A stretch of DNA of 64,000 bases from Porphyromonas catoniae ATCC 51270. GTDB taxonomy: Bacteria > Bacteroidota > Bacteroidia > Bacteroidales > Porphyromonadaceae. The notes below the pieces were generated by a model. It saw nothing but the letters and a program-made list of their open reading frames with translations, had not been told where the DNA came from and did no database searches. Location: NCBI RefSeq assembly GCF_000565015.1, contig NZ_JDFF01000024.1, positions 166,175-230,174 on the forward strand. Reading direction: 5' to 3'. A program made the position numbers and the translations under genes. Each line of letters starts with the position of its first letter. The first letter of the stretch is position 1. This document shows, piece after piece, positions 53,793 to 62,052 of this stretch.

Positions 53793-55019
53793 TTAGTGTA
53801 CACCTTCGAGCTTACGCACGGCATCGTATAGGGCTTTCAGCTTCTCAGCTTCTGATGCGAGCTGGGTCTCAGTCATGAGGATCGTTTCGCGTAGATCTTT
53901 CCGTCTCTCCTCGGTCGATTGCTGCCATTGGAGGCGTAGATGCGCAAGAGACTCTTGCTTCTTCTCTAGTGCGAGCCTCTGCTCCTCTGCCTTACGGAAG
54001 GCCTCTACAGCTTCTTTAGAAGAAAAGTCTGACCAGTAGCGATAAACACGATTTCCTTGGAGCAGGAAGTAGAAGTCACCAGACTTTTCATCCTCGGGTG
54101 TGGCAACAGCAACATCCGTATCTCTTGAGGGTAGGTCACGGAGGCTTGCACGCAGGAAAGCCTGCTCTGCACTCAGCGAGTCTACCTCGTCACGGCTCTT
54201 ACCTGATAGGAAAGGAGGTCTCCCCTTAGCGTAGTATACGAAGAGCGAGTCTGAGGGGCAGAAACGATCTGTCACCAACCAACCAGCGTCCTTCTCTTCG
54301 TCATAAGTCAGGAGGTAGTCATTGTAGGGAGAGTTGTAGGGCATCCCCAGAAGGGTTGGCTCGTAGAAGCTATCCCCCTGCCCTGTGAGGCGAGACATAT
54401 AGAGGTCGTATCCCCCAAGTCCATCATCCGACATACGCCCAAAGAGCAGAGTCGTCCCATCCTCTAGCAGGTAAGGGTATATAAGCTCAGCCCCACTATT
54501 AAGTGCCTTCATTTCGATAGGCTGTACCTCCCAGTTCTTGCCCACCATAGAGAGCCACTCTAGGCTCGAGGAAGAGGGGCGGATCCAATTACGACCCAGC
54601 TTGTCTCGGTAGGAGGTTTGCCCCATAAGGCTATCGCACTTGAGCACCCCCTCCTCGGGAATTAAACGATTCCTTAGCTCATTGATCTTCTGAAGCCACT
54701 CCTTCTTGGCTACCATATACCGAGACTCGAAGGTTAGGTCTTCGGCACGTTGATACATACGCTCAGCGCGCTGCACTCTTGCCTGTAATAGGCGCACAGA
54801 GTCAGGGATAGCCTGCTTACGTCGCCCGAGAGCAGTGACGTACTTCTCGAGGAGCGTGTGTGCATCGGAGAACCGGTAGGCTAGATAAGCCTCTCGGGCA
54901 TCCCTGAGCAGGGTCTCTGAGGCTACAGGAGTCTTAGGCTTTACCTCCTTCGCCCCTAGGGATAAGGAGGAAAGGAAGAAGAGGCTAAGAGAAAGGAGAA
55001 TGGACGACTTCAAGTACAT
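53793..55019 (-). CDS. Secreted PD40-like protein of unknown function
   Basis: 408 residues with signal peptide (MYLKSSILLSLSLFFLSSLSLG). Residues 30-110 are helical and TPR-like; 150-260 resemble WD40-like PD40 strands (PYLLEDGTTLLFGRMSDDGLGGYDLYMSRL, FYEPTLLGMPYNSPYNDYLLTYDEEKDAG), and the last 80 residues form a coiled coil (KAEEQRLALEKKQESLAHLRLQWQ...). The combination occurs in periplasmic proteins of Bacteroidota envelope machines, usually with OmpA; no OmpA domain here. It sits 12 nt upstream of gldE, suggesting a shared role. Function unknown. Confidence 0.7.
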   Translation of the reverse strand: MYLKSSILLSLSLFFLSSLSLGAKEVKPKTPVASETLLRDAREAYLAYRFSDAHTLLEKYVTALGRRKQAIPDSVRLLQARVQRAERMYQRAEDLTFESRYMVAKKEWLQKINELRNRLIPEEGVLKCDSLMGQTSYRDKLGRNWIRPSSSSLEWLSMVGKNWEVQPIEMKALNSGAELIYPYLLEDGTTLLFGRMSDDGLGGYDLYMSRLTGQGDSFYEPTLLGMPYNSPYNDYLLTYDEEKDAGWLVTDRFCPSDSLFVYYAKGRPPFLSGKSRDEVDSLSAEQAFLRASLRDLPSRDTDVAVATPEDEKSGDFYFLLQGNRVYRYWSDFSSKEAVEAFRKAEEQRLALEKKQESLAHLRLQWQQSTEERRKDLRETILMTETQLASEAEKLKALYDAVRKLEGVH

Positions 55020-55040
55020 CGTAGGGAAATCACTAGTGTA

Positions 55041-56345
55041 TTAAAAGACAAACTGAGCGCGCAATCGCAGGGTATGTAGGCGTAGCCCTTCCTCGCCAAG
55101 GGCCTTGCTATGCAGGTAGCCACCAGCATTGGCACGTGCATCCATATTGCCGTAGGTGTAGCTTGCACCCAGCACTACATATAGGTTGGGGTACCAATTA
55201 ATCCCAGCTATACCCTCTGCTAGTCTCCCCCCTTGGTCTGCATCTAGATAGCCTAGACGTGCTATCAGCTCGAGGTTCCCCCCTGGGAGGAGCTCATCGG
55301 CGGTGTTGCGAAAGGTAGCCGATCTACGATTATAGGCACGTTGCTCCCCACGGAGCATATAGCTGGCAGTAAGGTAGCCCCCAAAGAAGCTCTCATACTC
55401 CTCTGGTGAGACAAAGAGCCCTCGCTCAATATCCTCTGGACGTCGAGCATGCGACTCGGGGGTATATCCAATGTTGGTCAGGAGAAATTCCCCCTGAGCA
55501 TAGAACTTGGTATTGCGGTAAGCCGCCTCTGCTCCAAAGATCTCATACCGCTGCACGTTTGGCAGTTTCGTTTGGACAAAGCTCCTCTCATCTACTACAG
55601 AGCTACCATGCGCAGCTAGGAGCATTCCTCCCGTAGGGTCAAGCCTACGCTCTGGTGTACGTGTGCTGGCTGACACTCCTAGGTGCAAGACATCTCCCTC
55701 AGAGCAAATGGGGAGCCATGCAGCACGAGCAGCCACACCATAGCCCTCACAGTAGCGGTTTGCCCCCGATGTAGTCCCGACAATACCCCCTGCATACAGT
55801 CCTCCCGAGAACCAGTACCTTCCCCCCCACTGAGTCAAGGTAATCCCAATGTGACGTACCACGGGTGTAAGGAAGGTAACCACCATAGGCATAATAAGCG
55901 ACACATGGCGAGATGAGGTATTCAGTCCGATGCTAATCGGGTCGTAGAGATGCCCAAGCGTGATATCCCCCCGCTCCGAATAGGCATAGCGGATATAGGT
56001 GTCACTGAGGCGTACCTTCTGCCCAGCGAAGTTCACATCTATCCTCCCCGTCCATGACTGGTATTTGGTGACAAGTGCTAGACGAGCCTGCGAGATTGTC
56101 ACTCCTGGAGACATACGAAAGGGCTCAGCATCTGCCACATTCTTCCCCCAGAGGTAGTTGGACTTATTCTCGGGTAGGAAAAGGGCAGACTCAAAAGTCA
56201 ATCGCCCATCAAGGGCTAGAGACAGCTCTTCGGATTGCCCTAGATGCAACCCTAGCCGTGTCTGAGCCCTTAGAGGAGAGGCTATGCTCAGGAGAGTGAG
56301 GCTCGTGAGAGCCACAATGCTGGTGAGGCGTAGACGTTTTACCAT
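55041..56345 (-). CDS. Phosphate-selective porin O/P-like outer-membrane protein
   Basis: 434 residues with signal peptide (MVKRLRLTSIVALTSLTLLSIASPLRAQ) and about 16 amphipathic strands; ends RLRAQFVF, a barrel-terminal Phe. GVTISQARLALVTKYQSWTGRIDVNFAG and DTYIRYAYSERGDITLGHLYDPISI match the porin O/P family. Selectivity for phosphate is not shown. ATG 56345 preferred over a GTG 3 codons upstream. -7 box TATCTTTG at 56393-56400. The PD40-like gene follows after 21 nt. Confidence 0.83.
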   Translation of the reverse strand: MVKRLRLTSIVALTSLTLLSIASPLRAQTRLGLHLGQSEELSLALDGRLTFESALFLPENKSNYLWGKNVADAEPFRMSPGVTISQARLALVTKYQSWTGRIDVNFAGQKVRLSDTYIRYAYSERGDITLGHLYDPISIGLNTSSRHVSLIMPMVVTFLTPVVRHIGITLTQWGGRYWFSGGLYAGGIVGTTSGANRYCEGYGVAARAAWLPICSEGDVLHLGVSASTRTPERRLDPTGGMLLAAHGSSVVDERSFVQTKLPNVQRYEIFGAEAAYRNTKFYAQGEFLLTNIGYTPESHARRPEDIERGLFVSPEEYESFFGGYLTASYMLRGEQRAYNRRSATFRNTADELLPGGNLELIARLGYLDADQGGRLAEGIAGINWYPNLYVVLGASYTYGNMDARANAGGYLHSKALGEEGLRLHTLRLRAQFVF

Positions 56346-56392
56346 AATAAGCACTACCGTTATTCGCTGTAGTGACGAAGCTATTTATCCTA

Positions 56393-56400
56393 CAAAGATA
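56393..56400 (-). promoter_or_regulatory. -7 box for porin operon
   Basis: TATCTTTG on the minus strand, 48 nt before the ATG; no clear -33 box. Confidence 0.6.
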
Positions 56401-57025
56401 GCCTTTTCTACGCCAGTTCCCCGCTGGAGCTATCCCCTACTATACCATGGTAGCTCTACCTAGAATGAGGTCATGGCATGATTGGGTAAAGCTATCCCAT
56501 ACTTCTAGAGGCACCTCTGGCTCACCCTATGGTAGCCTCAGCCAGACGAGAGGGGTAATAAGTTTGGCATCCCCAAGGGGCCTTGGTGGAGGACTTCTGG
56601 CTCTACCCTAACCGATTCCACTTCATCCGTTTTACCTAATATCCACTCCCCTTGCCCTAGATTGCTTTTCTTCTCCCTTCTGCCTACCCATCATTCCCCA
56701 AATAGGTACTGAGGGAACCTAGTAGGAGGTACCGAGGGAACCTCTAGGTAGGTATCCTCAGTACCTCCCTAGAGGTTACGGGGGAACCCCTAGGGCGACT
56801 CCCAAACCCGCTCCACACAGGGGCTAGATGAAGTCTCTTATAGGAAATAGACGAAAATCTTGATATTCCTCGGTTTAATTTCTAACTTAGCAGGGTAATT
56901 AGGCCTAGGTCTCTCCCCCCAGGGAAACCAATAGCCTGAGATATGTAGACAATAAGCAGCTCAAACTCTACCCATCTGACCTCTCTCCCAGAAGAGGCAG
57001 TGTAGGTACACTACATAGACAAAGC
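56401..57025. other. Divergent intergenic region with array A10
   Basis: Between porin and debranching-enzyme genes. Holds array A10 (56705-56788) and several less regular inverted repeats near 56427-56560 (TACCATGGTA, GAGCTA/TAGCTC, CCTATGGTAG) that could be a decayed array. No rightward TAnnTTTG box was found for the debranching gene. Confidence 0.5.
56705..56788. repeat. Tandem array A10 (4 units, 23-bp period)
   Basis: Units of 15 bp (GGTAC..GAACC type) start at 56705, 56728, 56751 and 56774, exactly 23 bp apart, with 8-nt linkers. Unit 3 (GGTATCCTCAGTACC) is in the opposite orientation. AACCTCTAGG / CCTAGAGGTT inside allows a nested hairpin. Confidence 0.82.
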
Positions 57026-58999
57026 ATGAGTTACCTCAAGTTCGACCGCCGACTCATGGCGAACCTCGATGAGTCTACCCAGCGTGAGTACATCCGCACG
57101 AACCGTAAAGGAGCTTACTGCTGCTCCAGCATCGTCGGCTGTAACACACGCAAATACCATGGTGTGCTTGTCATACCAATCCCCTCTCTGAGCCCCAATA
57201 ACCATGTCCTGCTCTCCAGCCTAGACCTAACGATCATACAGCATGGAGTGCCCTTCAATGTAGGGATACATGAGTACGAAGGAGACATCTTTTCACCTAA
57301 GGGGCATAAGTATATCCGTGAGTATAATGTAGACGTAGCCTCCTCGACGACCTACCGTGTGGGGGGCGTAGTCTTGCGGAAGGAGTTTATCTTCTGCCAC
57401 TACGTCAATCGTGCGCTACTTCGCTATACCCTCCTGGAGGCACATAGCCAGACGACCCTACGACTCTCCCCCTTCTTAGCCTTCCGAGACGTCAAGATAC
57501 TCACTCATCAGAATACCTCGATCAATGAAGCCTATCAGGAGGTCAAGTCAGGGGTGAGCTTCTGTCTCTACGAGGGCTACCCTACCCTACACCTTCAGCT
57601 CTCGAAGGAGCATCAATACGTCAGCGCCCCTACCTGGAACGAACGGATAGAGTACACCAAGGAGCGGGAGCGGGGCTACGAGTACACTGAGGATCTCTAC
57701 GTGCCTGGCTACTTCGACGTAGATATAGCCGTTGGAGAGACCGTGTACTTCTCCGCAGGGCTAGATGAAGTAGCACCAGAGAGCCTTGCCCCTCTCTTCG
57801 AGGAGGAGCTCGCCATGCGTACCCCGAGGGAGGACTTCCGTAGTTGCCTCTTAAACTCAGCCTTACAATTCTATTACCGTCCCGATGCAACCCGTGGTTA
57901 CCTCCTCGCTGGTTACCCTTGGTTCGGAGTGAGGGCAAGGGACCTCTTCATCGCTCTGCCAGGCTGTACTATCTACGCCGATGCCCCTGAGCGGTTCTAC
58001 CGCATCATGGATACCGTCATCCCCGATACCCGAGCCTTCATGAACCAAGTAGGAGTGTCAAAGGAGATACAAGGCATCAACGAACCTGACGTCGGCCTCT
58101 GGGCCATCTGGACACTACAGCAGTATGCCCACTACGCGGGTAACGAAGACATGGTCAGCCGCTACGGCTCATTCCTAGATGAACTAATCCATTACTACCT
58201 GCGCAACGTACACCCCAATCTTCGTATCGATGAGACGGGTCTCTGCCTCATCATAGGAGATGGGAAGCCCCTCTCCTGGATGGATGCCAAGATAGGTGGG
58301 CGGGCAGTCGTTCGCCGAGAGGGTTATCTCGTGGAGGTGAATGCCCTCTGGTACAATGCTCTCTGCTTCTACAAAGAAGTGATACCCTCTAGGTGGGATG
58401 AGCAGCTAGAGACACTCTTAGAGCAAGTCAGGGAGAGCTTTAACCAAGTCTTCGTCAATGAGCATGGCTATCTTTTTGACTACATTTCCCCTCATACACG
58501 GCAGGACTGGAGCGTACGACCCAATATGATCTTTGCCGCTTCACTCCCCTACTCGCCCCTCTCCAAGCCGCTACGTCGCTCTGTGGTGGAGATTATCACA
58601 CGAGAGCTACGTACGCCTAAGGGTCTTCGCTCCCTAAGCCCCAAGAGTGATGGCTACCAGCCACAGTGCCATGGCACCCAGCTACAAAGAGAGCAAGCCT
58701 ACTACAATGGCTCTGTATGGCCATGGCTCCTGGGCTCATACTTCGAGGCCTACCTCAAGCTCTACGGGCAAGGGGCTATCTCCTTCGTTGAGAGGACACT
58801 CATCGGGATGGAGGAGGAGCTACAGGAGCATGGCGTGGGGACAATCAGTGAGCTATTTGATGGGAACCCACCCTTCAAGGGGCGCGGAGCTATCTCCTTC
58901 GCCATGAGCGTAGGAGAGATACTACGTTCGCTCAAGCTCCTCGAGGAAGCCAAGAGAGAATACGATACACAGACACTGCCGATTATCAGGTACGAATGA
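57026..58999 (+). CDS. Glycogen debranching enzyme (amylo-alpha-1,6-glucosidase type)
   Basis: 657 residues: an N-terminal GDE_N domain (EYIRTNRKGAYCCSSIVGCNTRKYHGVLV) and a C-terminal (alpha/alpha)6 barrel with GYPWFGVRARDLFIALPG, ALWYNALCFYKE, PNMIFAASLPYSPL and YNGSVWPWLLGSYFEAYLKLYG. It removes alpha-1,6 branches of glycogen. This is the first gene of a run with a glycogen synthase-like GT (4-nt overlap) and a GH57 protein, the usual Bacteroidota glycogen cluster. Start at 57026. Confidence 0.93.
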   Translation: MSYLKFDRRLMANLDESTQREYIRTNRKGAYCCSSIVGCNTRKYHGVLVIPIPSLSPNNHVLLSSLDLTIIQHGVPFNVGIHEYEGDIFSPKGHKYIREYNVDVASSTTYRVGGVVLRKEFIFCHYVNRALLRYTLLEAHSQTTLRLSPFLAFRDVKILTHQNTSINEAYQEVKSGVSFCLYEGYPTLHLQLSKEHQYVSAPTWNERIEYTKERERGYEYTEDLYVPGYFDVDIAVGETVYFSAGLDEVAPESLAPLFEEELAMRTPREDFRSCLLNSALQFYYRPDATRGYLLAGYPWFGVRARDLFIALPGCTIYADAPERFYRIMDTVIPDTRAFMNQVGVSKEIQGINEPDVGLWAIWTLQQYAHYAGNEDMVSRYGSFLDELIHYYLRNVHPNLRIDETGLCLIIGDGKPLSWMDAKIGGRAVVRREGYLVEVNALWYNALCFYKEVIPSRWDEQLETLLEQVRESFNQVFVNEHGYLFDYISPHTRQDWSVRPNMIFAASLPYSPLSKPLRRSVVEIITRELRTPKGLRSLSPKSDGYQPQCHGTQLQREQAYYNGSVWPWLLGSYFEAYLKLYGQGAISFVERTLIGMEEELQEHGVGTISELFDGNPPFKGRGAISFAMSVGEILRSLKLLEEAKREYDTQTLPIIRYE

Positions 59000-60255
59000 A
59001 AGCGTTAATGTTTGGATGGGAGTTCCCTCCCCACATACTAGGTGGTCTAGGTACTGCCAGCTACGGTCTGACACAGGGCATGGCAGCTCAAGGGGATATG
59101 GACATTACCTTTGTCATACCTCGCCCATCAGGTGATGAGGACACGAGCTTCCTGCGTATCATTGGTGCAGGTGATACCCCCATAGTCTATCGAGATGTAC
59201 CCTATGAGTACGTACGAGAGCGTCTCTCTGGCAAAATGAGCCCAGAGATGTACTACCATCTGAGGGATCATATCTATGCTGACTTCTCCTACCGTGGGAC
59301 GAATGACCTTGGCTGCTTTGAGTTCTCGGGCAAGTATCCCGATAACCTTCTGGAGGAGATCAACAATTACTCCATCGTAGCAGGTGTAATTGCACGTGCC
59401 GAACAAGTAGATATCATCCACTCCCACGACTGGCTGACCTATCCTGCGGGTATCCACGCCAAGCAAGTGACGGGGAAGCCTCTCATCGTACATGTACACG
59501 CCACCGACTTCGACCGTAGTAGGGGTAATGTAAACCCAACGGTCTTTGGTATCGAGATGGACGGGATGAATCAGGCTGATCACATCATTACCGTGAGCGA
59601 CCTTACCCGCCGAACAGTAATCGACAAGTACCACCAAGACCCTGCTAAAGTCACCACTATACATAATGCAGTTACTCCGCTTGCTCCATCCATACTCGCC
59701 CTACCCGATCGGCGAGGAGTCAAGGACAAGGTCGTGACCTTCCTCGGACGCATCACGATGCAAAAGGGGTGTGAATACTTCGTTGAAGCTGCTGCTAAAG
59801 TACTAGAGCGAACGAAGGATGTGCGCTTCATCATGGCAGGTAGCGGCGATATGATGGATGCCATGATTCGTCTGGCAGCCGAAAGGAATATCTCCGATCG
59901 CTTCCACTTCACAGGCTTTATGAAGGGTCAGCAAGTCTATGAAGTGTTTAAGTCAAGCGATGTCTACGTTATGCCCTCCGTCTCGGAACCCTTCGGCATA
60001 TCTCCTCTGGAGGCGATGCAGTGCGGTGTTCCCTCAATCATCTCTTATCAGTCTGGTTGTGCAGAGATACTAAGCTATGCTGTGAAGGTAGACTACTGGG
60101 ACATCGATGCTATGGCCGATGCCATCTATGCTTTAATTACATACCCCGAGATGCATACCTTCCTGAAGGAAGAAGGCCTAAAGGAAGTCAATAGCATTAC
60201 TTGGGAGGCAGCTGGACGTAAGGTACGTGCCATCTACGAACGATATACACGCTAA
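58996..60255 (+). CDS. Glycogen synthase-like glycosyltransferase (GT4/GT5 type)
   Basis: 419 residues, GT-B fold. N-terminal FGWEFPPHILGGLGTASYGLTQGM (the G-G-L loop), IIHSHDWLTYPAGIHAKQVTGKP, and C-terminal FLGRITMQKGCEYFVEAAAKV, SVSEPFGISPLEAMQCGVPS (E-x7-E). These suit alpha-glucan elongation from nucleotide glucose; position between debranching enzyme and GH57 supports glycogen. Stops of the debranching gene overlap the start (ATGA). Confidence 0.88.
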   Translation: MKALMFGWEFPPHILGGLGTASYGLTQGMAAQGDMDITFVIPRPSGDEDTSFLRIIGAGDTPIVYRDVPYEYVRERLSGKMSPEMYYHLRDHIYADFSYRGTNDLGCFEFSGKYPDNLLEEINNYSIVAGVIARAEQVDIIHSHDWLTYPAGIHAKQVTGKPLIVHVHATDFDRSRGNVNPTVFGIEMDGMNQADHIITVSDLTRRTVIDKYHQDPAKVTTIHNAVTPLAPSILALPDRRGVKDKVVTFLGRITMQKGCEYFVEAAAKVLERTKDVRFIMAGSGDMMDAMIRLAAERNISDRFHFTGFMKGQQVYEVFKSSDVYVMPSVSEPFGISPLEAMQCGVPSIISYQSGCAEILSYAVKVDYWDIDAMADAIYALITYPEMHTFLKEEGLKEVNSITWEAAGRKVRAIYERYTR

Positions 60256-60284
60256 GTCACAACTCCACTATACTCATTCCCCTC

Positions 60285-61592
60285 ATGAAAAAGATTTGTC
60301 TTTGCTTCCAGATACATCAGCCCTATCGTCTGAGGCGTTACCGCTTCTTCGACATAGGGAATTCCCATTATTATTCAGATGATTACCTGAATGAAGAGGT
60401 CTTCGAGCGCATTGCCGATACCTGCTACCTTCCGGCTAATCGTATGCTCCTAGAGTTACTCAAGGCCTACCCTGATTTCTCAGTAAGCTTCTCACTCTCT
60501 GGCTTAGCAATTGAGCAGATGGAGTACTATAAGCCCGAGCTAATCGATAGCTTCAAGGAGCTGGTAGCTACGGGACGAGTGGAGCTACTTGCCGAGAGCT
60601 ATGCCCACTCCATCTCCTCGCTCTACGATAGCGTAGAGTTTCGCAATCAGGTACGGATGCAGCAGACTAAGCTCCGAGAGCTATTTGGGGTTAGTCCCTC
60701 TCGCGTCTTTTGCAATACCGAGCTCATCTATTCGGATGATATTGCTCTGGAGCTCTCCGCCCTCGGCTACGAAGGCATCATCACCGAGGGAGCTAAGCAT
60801 GTGTTGGGATGGAAGAGCCCCAATTACCTCTACACCTCTGCGGTTAGCCCTAAAACCACCCTCCTACTGCACAACGCAAATCTCACAGAGTTGATCACCT
60901 CACACTTCTCCAACTATGCCTCAGCAGAGTACCCAGTCACAGCTGATAAGCTCCTTGGACGAGTAAAATGGTTACCCGAAGGGGAAGACTTCGTTTGTCT
61001 CTATATGAACTACGAAGTCCTAGGTGTGATGAACCGCCCAGAGACAGGAATATTTGAGTTCTTCCGTGCTTTACCTGCTCTAGCAGCCAACTATGAGGTG
61101 AGTTTTACTACTCCATCTAGACTTCTAGATGAAGAGAAGAGCGTTGGTGCGCTCTCTGTGGCCTACCCTATCAGCTGGGCTGGAGAGGAGAAGAGCACAA
61201 ACGAATGGAACGGAAACATCCTACAGCAGGGTGCAATCGAAAAGCTACGTGCCTGGGGGGAGCGCGTGCATGCCCTCGAGGATCGACGCCTCCTACAGGA
61301 TTGGCTATACCTGCAAAGTGCAGATCACTTCTATTATATGAATACGGTCAATTGGGGAGGACATCCATTTAGCCCCTACAGCTCACCTTATGATGCGTTC
61401 AATAACTACATGAACGTCCTCAGTGACCTTCTCCTTCGAGTGGAAGAGCAAGCACCTAGTAGCATTGAGACTGAGGAGCTGAACTCCTACCAGCAGACCA
61501 TCCGAGCCCAAGATGAGCAGATTACTCATCTTGAGAATGAGGTACATCAGCTACGTAAGCAACTCTCTAGCCTCTCTGAGATCAAGCAATAA
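60285..61592 (+). CDS. GH57-like protein with altered acid/base motif
   Basis: 435 residues. GH57 motifs: CFQIHQPYR at the start, LAESYAHS, FCNTELIYSDD with nucleophile E146. The region usually DYETFGEHQ reads MNYEVLGVMNRPETGIF, so the acid/base Asp is N242 and the EHQ is lost. The core is otherwise complete; the last 35 residues form a coiled coil (TIRAQDEQITHLENEVHQL). GH57 in glycogen clusters acts as an alpha-amylase or branching-type enzyme, but this member may be inactive, scaffold-like or use other residues. 29 nt after the GT gene. Confidence 0.85.
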   Translation: MKKICLCFQIHQPYRLRRYRFFDIGNSHYYSDDYLNEEVFERIADTCYLPANRMLLELLKAYPDFSVSFSLSGLAIEQMEYYKPELIDSFKELVATGRVELLAESYAHSISSLYDSVEFRNQVRMQQTKLRELFGVSPSRVFCNTELIYSDDIALELSALGYEGIITEGAKHVLGWKSPNYLYTSAVSPKTTLLLHNANLTELITSHFSNYASAEYPVTADKLLGRVKWLPEGEDFVCLYMNYEVLGVMNRPETGIFEFFRALPALAANYEVSFTTPSRLLDEEKSVGALSVAYPISWAGEEKSTNEWNGNILQQGAIEKLRAWGERVHALEDRRLLQDWLYLQSADHFYYMNTVNWGGHPFSPYSSPYDAFNNYMNVLSDLLLRVEEQAPSSIETEELNSYQQTIRAQDEQITHLENEVHQLRKQLSSLSEIKQ

Positions 61593-61750
61593 CGACTTCC
61601 ACGTGAACGATTGATCCAGAAGCATTGTTCTATCGCTGTGTATCCTTACGAGCAAGAGGGTGTACCGAGGCACGTGGTCGGCTTCTCATCTGGCACTGCC
61701 TCCATAGAGATAGAATTGCTCAACAAACAAACATCAAGCAGACACAAACA

Positions 61751-62038
61751 ATGATAGGAACAGAGATTAATGAATTTGGTCTCGTCGCAGAGCAAGAGGA
61801 ACTCATGGTCGTACACGTAGACCTGCCCCAAGGGAAAAAGGTACGTCCTCACGACCATGTCGGGCAAGATGTATTCTTCTCCGTAGTGAAGGGTGAGGTG
61901 ATAACGACCCTCGACAGTAACGAAACCCACAAGCTCACCCCCGGTACCCTGCTACGATTCCCAGGTGAGGCGATGATTGGTATCGAAGCCTTAGTAGACA
62001 GTGAATTCTATGTCTACTTAATAAATCGTAGGAACTAA
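61751..62038 (+). CDS. Small cupin protein
   Basis: 95 residues, one cupin barrel: VHVDLPQGKKVRPHDHVGQDVFFSVVKGEV (metal-type G-x5-H-x-H) and LLRFPGEAMIGIEALVDSEFYVYLI. Probably binds a metal ion; partners unknown. An upstream in-frame ATG (61625) adds 42 residues without fold and was not used. A DUF438/PAS gene starts 14 nt after, so a joint role, perhaps sensing of NO or oxygen, is inferred only from place. Confidence 0.82.
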   Translation: MIGTEINEFGLVAEQEELMVVHVDLPQGKKVRPHDHVGQDVFFSVVKGEVITTLDSNETHKLTPGTLLRFPGEAMIGIEALVDSEFYVYLINRRN

Positions 62039-62052
62039 CAGAAGATTCCCAT

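Noticed and set aside
56427..56560. Further palindrome array near 56.4 kb
   Set aside because: Palindromes such as TACCATGGTA are present but spacing is irregular, so no array is claimed.
59128..59664. 178-codon open frame opposite the glycogen synthase-like gene
   Set aside because: Opposite strand of a clearly real GT gene with codon bias explaining the open frame.
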